The notes under the pieces are model-generated. The model did not search any database. It was not told the origin of the DNA and was given only the letters and a program-made list of their open reading frames with translations. From Actinomycetota bacterium (GTDB taxonomy: Bacteria > Actinomycetota > Actinomycetes > Acidothermales > Acidothermaceae), in assembly GCA_003134755.1 (NCBI GenBank), contig PLCK01000235.1:7449-15693 (forward strand): a stretch of DNA of 8,245 nucleotides. Direction: 5' to 3'. The position numbers and the translations under genes were made by a program. Below, piece by piece: positions 1-5,510 of the stretch. How positions within the stretch are numbered: the stretch's first letter is position 1; each line of letters opens with the position of its first letter.

Positions 1-18
1 CGAATCCCGTCGTCCGCT
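1..18 (+). tRNA. 3' end of a tRNA, probably tRNA-Gly (truncated by window edge)
   Basis: The first 18 bases read as the end of a tRNA: the rest of a T-loop (CGAAT), a T-stem 3' arm (CCCGT), an acceptor 3' arm (CGTCCGC) and a discriminator T. No CCA follows. The anticodon lies outside the window. Glycine is inferred from the acceptor arm, the U73 discriminator and the position just before tRNA-Cys and tRNA-Val, an order I recall for actinobacterial Gly-Cys-Val clusters. Another isoacceptor is possible. Confidence 0.6.
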
Positions 19-71
19 CGGAGGCGCCGACGGCGTCAACAGGGCCTAGGTCAGCTAGTCCGGGGCCCACC

Positions 72-143
72 GGCGGAGTGGCCGAGTGGCTTAGGCAAGG
101 GCCTGCAAAGCCCTGTACGCGGGTTCGATTCCCGCCTCCGCCT
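72..143 (+). tRNA. tRNA-Cys (anticodon GCA)
   Basis: A complete cloverleaf can be drawn. The acceptor stem is GGCGGAG (72-78) with CTCCGCC (136-142). The anticodon stem is AGGGC (98-102) with GCCCT (110-114), around the loop CTGCAAA with anticodon GCA at 105-107. The T arm is GCGGG-TTCGATT-CCCGC (119-135). The discriminator is T143, the base expected for cysteine tRNAs. The gene does not encode CCA, so the 3' end must be added after transcription. It is probably co-transcribed with the flanking tRNA genes. Confidence 0.96.
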
Positions 144-208
144 CGTCGACGCCGTCCGTCAACGGCATCGCGAACGTACGGGAATGGCTCGGTTCGGTTC
201 CACACGAA

Positions 209-283
209 GGGCGTTTAGCTCAGCGGGAGAGCACTTCCCTGACACGGAAGGGGTCGCAGGTTCAATCCCTGCAACGCCCACCA
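209..283 (+). tRNA. tRNA-Val (anticodon GAC)
   Basis: A complete cloverleaf can be drawn. The acceptor stem is GGGCGTT (209-215) with AACGCCC (273-279). The anticodon stem is CTTCC (234-238) with GGAAG (246-250), with anticodon GAC at 241-243, which reads valine GUC/GUU codons. The T-loop is TTCAATC, the discriminator is A280, and CCA is encoded at 281-283. It lies 65 bp after tRNA-Cys on the same strand, so one precursor transcript is likely. The encoded CCA contrasts with its neighbour, which lacks it. Confidence 0.96.
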
Positions 284-440
284 GCATTACCGCAGGTCAA
301 GGCCGGTGACGGGGTTCGACGTCGTCCCGGCTTTGCGCGTTCTCGGGGGTTCGGGCGTCGCGGCCGTCGACGGCATTCCGTCAGCACGGGCAGCTGCCGC
401 CCAGCCTGCCAGTACTACCAGCAGGAATCTCCGAAGTCGG

Positions 441-474
441 CCCCGAGGAACGGCCAGCGCGGCTGTCCTCGGGG
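441..474. terminator. Strong hairpin between tRNA-Val and dinB, probable terminator without U-tract
   Basis: CCCCGAGGA (441-449) is the exact reverse complement of TCCTCGGGG (466-474). The inside pairs further (451-455 with 461-465, one G-U pair, 5-base loop) after one bulged A. This makes about 14 bp of stem starting 35 bases past the dinB stop. It sits where the + strand tRNA transcript and the - strand dinB transcript converge, so it could end both. No T-run follows on either strand, as is common for proposed actinobacterial terminators. A second hairpin (470-487) overlaps it. The structure is seen in the sequence; the function is inferred. Confidence 0.5.
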
Positions 475-509
475 GGCGGAACCCCCGGAACGTGATCGAC
501 CCACAACCC

Positions 510-1763
510 TCAACTGCCGCGCTCGGCCAACTCTCGGAAGGCTTCAGGCACCCGGCTGAAGTCGGACAGCGCGACGGTGGCGTAGCCGACCGCATCGCGG
601 CCGAACCGCGCTCTGATCGCGTCGACCGACCGGTCGACCCGCCAGCGTGCGGCTCCGGCGACCGTCCCGGGTCGGTATGCGTCGTCACTCAAGTCGAGCG
701 GCAGTTCGAGCTGCAGCACGACGTCGTCGACGAGGTTGGAGACCGACACCGCAAGCAACGTGATCTCACGTTCGCGGGGATGATCGGCCAGCGCCGACCA
801 GGCGAGTTCGACGGCGATGTCGGTCAGCGTGAGTGTCGCCGAAATGCCGGCCGCGAGCGTGAGCGAACGGGTCACCGATCGCAACCCCGTGAAGCGCACC
901 CGCACGGTGACGGTTCGACCGCCGCGCCCCGACGCTCGCAACCGGGCGGCCACCCGATCGGCGAGGTAGCCCAGGGTCGTCCGCAGCAATTCCGGCGTCG
1001 GCACCCCTGCCCCGAGCGCCGCCTGGGCACCGACCGACGATGCCCGGCGGGTGACTTGGATACGACGGAGGTCGACGTTCGTGGCGAGCGCTGACAGCTT
1101 TGCGCCCGCAGCCTTCCCGAGCAGGTGTTCCAGGAAGCTGGTCGACGACTCGGCGAGTTCACCGATGGTCCGGATGCCAAGGCCGGCCAGGCGCGCGCCC
1201 GTTACCGGGCCTACACCCCAGATCAGACCTACCGGCAACGGTTCGAGAAACTCGCGCTCGCGGCCGGCGTCGACAACCACCAGACCGTCGGGCTTGGCGA
1301 CCTGTGAAGCGATCTTTGCCAGGTGCTTCGTCGACGCGACCCCTACCGAGATCGGCAGTCCGATCTCGGCTCGCACGCGGTGCCGGATCGCCTCGGCGAT
1401 TTCGGCCGGTGCACCGAACAGATGGACGGCGCCGCTCACGTCGAGGAATGCCTCGTCGATCGAGATTCGCTCGACGAGCGGCGTGAAATCACGCAGGACG
1501 CCGATGACCTGGTCGCCTAGTCTGGTGTATTCGTGGAAGTGGCCGCCGACGAAGCGCAGCCCAGGACACAGCTGTCGGGCCCGCCGACCCGGCATCCCGC
1601 CTCGTACGCCGAACGCACGGGCTTCGTAGGACGCGGCCAGCACGACGCCGCCACCGACCGCGATCGGGCGGCCTCGAAGGCTCGGGTCGAGCAACTGCTC
1701 GACGCTCGCGAAATAGGCGTCGAGATCGGCGTGCAAGATCGTCGCGCCGCCGGCCTTTCTCAT
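510..1763 (-). CDS. dinB: DNA polymerase IV (Y-family translesion polymerase)
   Basis: A 417-residue Y-family polymerase that copies damaged DNA templates at low fidelity. The first metal-binding Asp is D13 in HADLDAYFASVE, where F18 sits at the steric-gate position that excludes ribonucleotides. The second catalytic motif is SIDEAFLD with D103 and E104. The palm and fingers block RGRPIAVGGGVVLAASYEAR (30-49) is typical of actinobacterial DinB proteins. Helix-hairpin-helix segments lie in the middle (IWGVGPVTGARLAGLGIRT), followed by the little-finger domain. QLELPL at 351-356 resembles a beta-clamp binding motif. I chose the ATG at 1763 because the family's conserved start follows at once. 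The open frame continues to 2030, but that part is compositionally poor and crosses the SOS box. No Shine-Dalgarno precedes this ATG, which fits a leaderless mRNA. An exact LexA box lies 15 bases upstream, so damage induction is likely. Confidence 0.95.
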   Translation of the reverse strand: MRKAGGATILHADLDAYFASVEQLLDPSLRGRPIAVGGGVVLAASYEARAFGVRGGMPGRRARQLCPGLRFVGGHFHEYTRLGDQVIGVLRDFTPLVERISIDEAFLDVSGAVHLFGAPAEIAEAIRHRVRAEIGLPISVGVASTKHLAKIASQVAKPDGLVVVDAGREREFLEPLPVGLIWGVGPVTGARLAGLGIRTIGELAESSTSFLEHLLGKAAGAKLSALATNVDLRRIQVTRRASSVGAQAALGAGVPTPELLRTTLGYLADRVAARLRASGRGGRTVTVRVRFTGLRSVTRSLTLAAGISATLTLTDIAVELAWSALADHPREREITLLAVSVSNLVDDVVLQLELPLDLSDDAYRPGTVAGAARWRVDRSVDAIRARFGRDAVGYATVALSDFSRVPEAFRELAERGS

Positions 1764-1771
1764 GCCCAGGC

Positions 1772-1777
1772 ACTGTA
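1772..1777 (-). promoter_or_regulatory. Putative -10 element of dinB (TACAGT)
   Basis: Read on the - strand, TACAGT fits the actinobacterial TAnnnT -10 pattern. It ends 8 bases before the dinB ATG, so transcription would start at or within a base or two of the ATG. This agrees with the absence of a ribosome binding site. No convincing -35 hexamer is visible, because that stretch is occupied by the LexA box. It is an inference from spacing only. Confidence 0.45.
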
Positions 1778-1778
1778 G

Positions 1779-1794
1779 TCGAACATACGTTCGA
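1779..1794. promoter_or_regulatory. SOS box (LexA operator) controlling dinB
   Basis: TCGAACATACGTTCGA is a perfect palindrome in its outer six bases on each side. It matches the known Gram-positive/actinobacterial LexA consensus CGAACRNRYGTTYG at every constrained position. It lies just upstream of the proposed dinB -10 element and 15 bases before the ATG, so bound LexA would block RNA polymerase. The divergent GGDEF-EAL gene starts 262 bp away on the other side, and control of that gene is much less likely. Confidence 0.88.
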
Positions 1795-1888
1795 ACGGCT
1801 ATCGAGGCGCCTGGACGATGCCGCGATAAGTCCGAATCCGCCCTGTCGAACCGCACCAGAACGTCGGATGTCGGTGGAGAACGGTGCT

Positions 1889-1932
1889 GAATGGGGTAAG
1901 CCCGCCAGTCCCTGATAGCCCGAATGGGGTAA
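1889..1932 (+). repeat. 11-bp direct repeat GAATGGGGTAA, two copies
   Basis: GAATGGGGTAA occurs at 1889-1899 and again at 1922-1932. The starts are 33 bp apart, about three helical turns, so both copies would face the same side of the DNA. They lie in the divergent region between dinB and the GGDEF-EAL gene, 124 bp before the latter's ATG. Paired, helically phased copies are what a cooperatively binding regulator would use. I do not recognise the motif as the site of a known protein. Confidence 0.5.
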
Positions 1933-2056
1933 CTCGCGGCAACCATTTGGCGTGTTTCCGAATGTCGGTCCGGCCGATCTCGAACGCGCATGCGGGTCTG
2001 TGAGATGCCCCGCTTCGACGCGATTCTCAAGGTATGACTTCCACCCGTAGCGCGAC

Positions 2057-4435
2057 ATGACAGGCACGGGCGTCGCGACAGGTCCCAGCGCGCGCCTCAC
2101 TGCCGTGCTCGGCGCACGGCTGACGTCGCGCGCAGGAACGATCGCCTTCTACCTGCTGATCGTCGGCGTGTTCGCCGTGTTCGGCGTTTCCACAATTCCG
2201 GGTGTGCGACCTGCGGTCCCGCCGGACCACGACTCGTTCAACCTCTTCCTCGACGGCATCATGAACAACCTCGCCTACGCCCTCAGCCCGGTGCTGTGCC
2301 TCGTCCGGGCACGCAGGGCGAGGAGCTACCGCGCCAGTTGGATCGTGCTGGCGATCGGACTCGCGCTCTACGGCTTCGGCAACATCTACTGGACGATCTT
2401 CGTCCGGCCGGACGCCAACGCCTCGACGCCGTCCGTCGCCGACGCGTTCTGGCTCTCGTTCTACGTGTGCGCGTTCATCGCGCTGCTCCTCGTCGTGCGA
2501 GAGATCGCCGACCGGTTGCCGCTGAGCCTGTGGCTGGACGGCATCGTGGGCGGCCTCGCGGTCGCGGCCATCGCAGCCGCGGCCGTCGGCCCGGTGTTGC
2601 GCGCGGCTCACGCGAACGGCGACAGCACCGCTGCGATCATCACTACTGAGGCCTACCCACTGCTCGACGTCCTGCTGCTCCTCGTAGTGACCGCGTTGCT
2701 GGCCTTGTTCCACTGGCGGCCGCCGGCGGGCTTGTGGTTCCTGGCAGGCGGTCTGGCACTGTTCGTCGTCGCCGACGTCATCTACCTGTTCCTGCTTGCA
2801 CACGGCAGCTACCAGACCGGCGGAGTCGACGACTTCATCTGGGTGCTGGCAACCGCACTGATGGCACTGTCACCCGGCTGGTCGAAGAAACCTGCCGGTG
2901 CAAGTCTTCCCGCCTGGCTGCTGCTCGGTATCCCGGTCGGCGCAACGCTGTGGGCCGTCGCATTGCTCGTTTACGACCACAGCCACCCGCTGCACCCGGT
3001 GGCGATCGCGCTGGCCGCAGCGACCATCGTCGCGGCGATCGGCCGGCTGGTCGTGAGCTTCCGCGAAGTCACGACGCTTGCGCACAGCCGCCAACTCGCC
3101 CTCACCGACGAGCTCACCGGGCTCGGCAACCGGCGCGCGTTCTACGAGCACGTCGACAGCTACCTGGCCGCGGACCCCGAGCGGGGGGGCGCGCTGCTGC
3201 TGCTCGACCTCGACAGGTTCAAGGAAGTCAACGACTCCCTGGGTCACCACGCGGGCGACGATCTGCTGCTGCAGGTCGCCACCCGGCTGAACCAAGGCCT
3301 TTCACACGAAGACGGCCTGCTGGCGCGCCTGGGCGGTGACGAGTTCTCCATCTTCGTCCTCGACGTCGAGCGCGACGGCGCCGAGATGTTCGCCGAGATG
3401 GTCCGCGAAACGTTGCTCGCGCCTTTCACCGTCGACGGCATCACGGTGCGGGTCGCCGCGAGCGTCGGCATCTCCTTGTTCCCTGACCACGGGCTCGAAG
3501 TCTCGACGTTACTGCGTCGTGCCGACATCGCGATGTACCACGCCAAGGACCTGCGCACCGGCTACCGCGTCTACAGCGAGACCGACGACTCGCTCGGCGG
3601 TCAGGACCGCCTGCGGACCATCGAAGAACTGCGTCAGGTGATCCACGCGCGCAAGCTCGCCATGCACTACCAGCCCAAGGTCGACTCGCAGACGTCGATG
3701 GTGTCCGGTGTCGAGGCCCTGGTGCGGTGGGACCACCCAATCCACGGCCTGCTGCTGCCGGATGCCTTCCTGCCCTTGGCCGAGGACGCCGGACTCATGC
3801 GCGACCTCACGATGGCCGTACTCGAGCAGTCTCTCGACCAGGTGCTGAAGTGGCGCGCTGGCGGGCGCATGCTCAGCGTCGCCGTCAACCTGTCCGCGTC
3901 GTCGCTCGTCGACCTCGAGCTTCCGATGCGCGTGCACCAGCTTCTGGTGAACCGCGGCCTGCCGGCGTCCGCGCTGGAATTGGAGATCACTGAGGACTTC
4001 CTCATGGGTGACCGTGAGCGTGCCCGTGAGATCCTCACCCAGCTGCGAACCCTTGGCATCCGGGTGGCCGTCGACGACTTCGGCACCGGCTATTCGTCGC
4101 TGGCGTACCTGCGAGAGCTGCCGATCGACGAACTCAAGCTCGACCGCTCGTTCGTGCAGCCGATGGCCGAGGACCCGCGGGCGGCGGCAATCGTGCGCTC
4201 GACGATCAGCCTTGCGCACTCCCTCGGCATGCGGCTGGTCGCCGAAGGTGTCGAGAACGAGATCACGGCCGGCCACCTCGCGTTGTCGGGCTGCGACGTG
4301 TCGCAGGGATTCTTCTTCTCCCGCGCCCTGCCCCCGGCGGAACTGGAGCGGTGGCTCGATGACCGCCCCGACATGGCAAGCATGGAACTAGCGGCCGCCA
4401 CGCGCGCCGGTATCGCCAAGGGGCTCGCCTCATGA
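2057..4435 (+). CDS. Membrane-bound GGDEF-EAL protein (cyclic-di-GMP synthase/phosphodiesterase)
   Basis: A 792-residue membrane protein predicted to make and/or degrade cyclic-di-GMP. Residues 28-334 form about ten hydrophobic helices (near 28-47, 69-84, 93-112, 131-148, 159-182, 199-218, 225-248, 257-273, 285-306 and 313-334). This is an unclassified membrane sensor with no MHYT or PAS motif that I can see. The GGDEF domain (about 340-505) has DELTGLGNRR, the metal Asp D384 and an intact GGDEF at 426-430. No RxxD inhibitory site precedes it. The EAL domain (about 522-770) keeps EALVRW (553-558), NLSASSL, ELEITED, DDFGTGYSSL (673-682), KLDRSF and EGVE (730-733), so hydrolysis should be possible. 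An in-frame TAG 9 bases upstream restricts the start to this ATG or a later codon; no clear ribosome binding site is seen. The stop overlaps the next gene's start by 4 bp. Which activity dominates in vivo cannot be read from the sequence. Confidence 0.95.
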   Translation: MTGTGVATGPSARLTAVLGARLTSRAGTIAFYLLIVGVFAVFGVSTIPGVRPAVPPDHDSFNLFLDGIMNNLAYALSPVLCLVRARRARSYRASWIVLAIGLALYGFGNIYWTIFVRPDANASTPSVADAFWLSFYVCAFIALLLVVREIADRLPLSLWLDGIVGGLAVAAIAAAAVGPVLRAAHANGDSTAAIITTEAYPLLDVLLLLVVTALLALFHWRPPAGLWFLAGGLALFVVADVIYLFLLAHGSYQTGGVDDFIWVLATALMALSPGWSKKPAGASLPAWLLLGIPVGATLWAVALLVYDHSHPLHPVAIALAAATIVAAIGRLVVSFREVTTLAHSRQLALTDELTGLGNRRAFYEHVDSYLAADPERGGALLLLDLDRFKEVNDSLGHHAGDDLLLQVATRLNQGLSHEDGLLARLGGDEFSIFVLDVERDGAEMFAEMVRETLLAPFTVDGITVRVAASVGISLFPDHGLEVSTLLRRADIAMYHAKDLRTGYRVYSETDDSLGGQDRLRTIEELRQVIHARKLAMHYQPKVDSQTSMVSGVEALVRWDHPIHGLLLPDAFLPLAEDAGLMRDLTMAVLEQSLDQVLKWRAGGRMLSVAVNLSASSLVDLELPMRVHQLLVNRGLPASALELEITEDFLMGDRERAREILTQLRTLGIRVAVDDFGTGYSSLAYLRELPIDELKLDRSFVQPMAEDPRAAAIVRSTISLAHSLGMRLVAEGVENEITAGHLALSGCDVSQGFFFSRALPPAELERWLDDRPDMASMELAAATRAGIAKGLAS
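4418..4423 (+). promoter_or_regulatory. Ribosome binding site of the GNAT gene, inside the upstream gene
   Basis: AAGGGG lies 8 bases before the ATG at 4432, within the last codons of the GGDEF-EAL gene. Together with the ATGA stop/start overlap, it supports this start codon and coupled translation. Confidence 0.5.
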
Positions 4436-5493
4436 CGGCTGCGCCACTCATGGCGCCGACCACGGACCTGCTCGCCGGCAACACCGGTGTCGAGGTCTTG
4501 ACGGGGGTCGAGCGCCTCCGATCACACCGCGGTGAACTGGAAGCGCTCGCACAGCGCTGCCACGCACCGGTCACCGCCCGGAGCACCTGGATGCTCGCCA
4601 GCGTCGGGACGGGATCGCAGCCGTGGGCCGTCCTCGTGCGCGACCCGGCTGGCTTCCTGCGCGCCGCCGCGGTTCTGGTCGAAGTCGAGAGCGTCAGCGG
4701 CGGCAACCAGATCGTGGCGTTCGCGGGTAGCGACCTCGGCCACCGCGGCGCGATCCTCGCCGACGACCGGGTGTGGGCCCGACGGCTCGGAAATGCCCTG
4801 TCACACACGCTGCCCGCCCGGACTACCGGCTGGGCGATCGAACTCGGACCTCTCGACGCTGAGTCGCCGGCGCTCGCGGGATTTCAATCGGGGTGCCCGC
4901 AACTCGTCCGTGTCGACGTAGACGTGATCCCACTCCTCCAGCGCGAATCCGGCCTCGATGCCGCCGTCGACTACCTCGCGCCAGCCATGCGCCGCACGTT
5001 GCGCAAGGCGGCCAACCGGCTCGCGACCGACGGCAGGGACCTCGATCTGCGATTCACCCGCGGGTATACCGAGATCTGCGAACTGCTGCCCGTGCTCGAG
5101 GCGTGTCATCGCAATCGCGACCACGACCGGGGACGCATGAGCGAGCTCGACGACGACGGCGTCCGCTCGACCTGGCGCAACCGCATTCGCGAACTGGCAC
5201 TCGACGGACTCGTTGAAGTTTCGACGGCGTACATCGACGGGGCACTCGCGGCTCACGTCGTCGCCATCAGGGACGGGCAGACCTATCGGATCCTCGAGGG
5301 CCACCTCGTCACCGACTGGAGCCGCTACGCGCCGGGTCGGCTGCTCGAGGCAGCCGTGGTCCAGCGCATGCTCAACGACCCGTCGATGACCGCGCTGGAC
5401 TGGATGACGTCGGTCGCACCCGAGTCGCTGCTCGCGACCAATGCCGCCCGCCCGATGGTGGTTCTACGGGCCGGCGTAGGAGCCCGCGCGTAA
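4432..5493 (+). CDS. GNAT-superfamily acyltransferase, CelD/BcsL-like (Acetyltransf_6 type)
   Basis: A 353-residue soluble protein without signal peptide or membrane helices, so it should act in the cytoplasm. It resembles the CelD/BcsL-like group of GNAT acyltransferases, a fold related to FemAB. The N-terminal half (about 30-160) is the degenerate domain usual for this group. The C-terminal half carries its typical elements: the basic segment MRRTLRKAANRL (186-197), ACHRNRD (224-230), a YIDGALAAHVVAI strand pair (267-279), and WSRYAPGRLLEAAVV (296-310). The last region resembles the conserved Y-x-PG-xLL acyl-CoA-binding stretch. Relatives are associated with cellulose or exopolysaccharide modification, but the substrate here is unknown. 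Its ATG overlaps the stop of the GGDEF-EAL gene, and an AAGGGG lies 8 bases upstream, so the two are co-translated. It ends 17 bp before the convergent transpeptidase gene. The family call rests on motif resemblance without alignment. Confidence 0.82.
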   Translation: MTAAPLMAPTTDLLAGNTGVEVLTGVERLRSHRGELEALAQRCHAPVTARSTWMLASVGTGSQPWAVLVRDPAGFLRAAAVLVEVESVSGGNQIVAFAGSDLGHRGAILADDRVWARRLGNALSHTLPARTTGWAIELGPLDAESPALAGFQSGCPQLVRVDVDVIPLLQRESGLDAAVDYLAPAMRRTLRKAANRLATDGRDLDLRFTRGYTEICELLPVLEACHRNRDHDRGRMSELDDDGVRSTWRNRIRELALDGLVEVSTAYIDGALAAHVVAIRDGQTYRILEGHLVTDWSRYAPGRLLEAAVVQRMLNDPSMTALDWMTSVAPESLLATNAARPMVVLRAGVGARA

Positions 5494-5506
5494 CGATCTC
5501 GCGGGT
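5482..5506. terminator. Short hairpin between convergent genes, possible bidirectional terminator
   Basis: CCCGCG (5483-5488) pairs with CGCGGG (5500-5505) around an 11-base loop, with one extra G-U pair outside. The hairpin covers the GNAT stop codon and most of the 17-bp gap before the transpeptidase stop. No T-run follows on either strand. Its placement between converging genes is the main argument; in DNA this GC-rich such a stem could occur by chance. Confidence 0.3.
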
Positions 5507-5510
5507 AGCG

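Noticed and set aside
287..595. Possible small - strand protein after dinB with a hydrophobic stretch (RRFLLVVLAGWAAAARADG)
   Set aside because: No start codon lies between the dinB stop and the hydrophobic segment. The nearest ATG (593-595) is 84 bp inside dinB in another frame, with no ribosome binding site seen. The composition is typical of a GC-rich shadow frame.
306..1094. + strand open frame of 262 codons antisense to dinB
   Set aside because: It is the antisense shadow of a well-supported DinB and shows no recognisable domain or translation signal.
1764..2030. N-terminal extension of dinB up to 2030
   Set aside because: The open frame continues, but the added residues do not resemble a DinB N-terminus and cross the LexA box and the proposed promoter. 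The family start motif follows the ATG at 1763 directly.
2033..2038. TATGAC as -10 of the GGDEF-EAL operon
   Set aside because: It matches only four of six consensus bases and no -35 lies at suitable spacing.
2027..2803. - strand open frame of 258 codons opposite the GGDEF-EAL gene
   Set aside because: Rich in Arg, Glu, Gln and His as expected for the antisense of hydrophobic membrane helices in GC-rich DNA; no domain, and the sense gene is certain.
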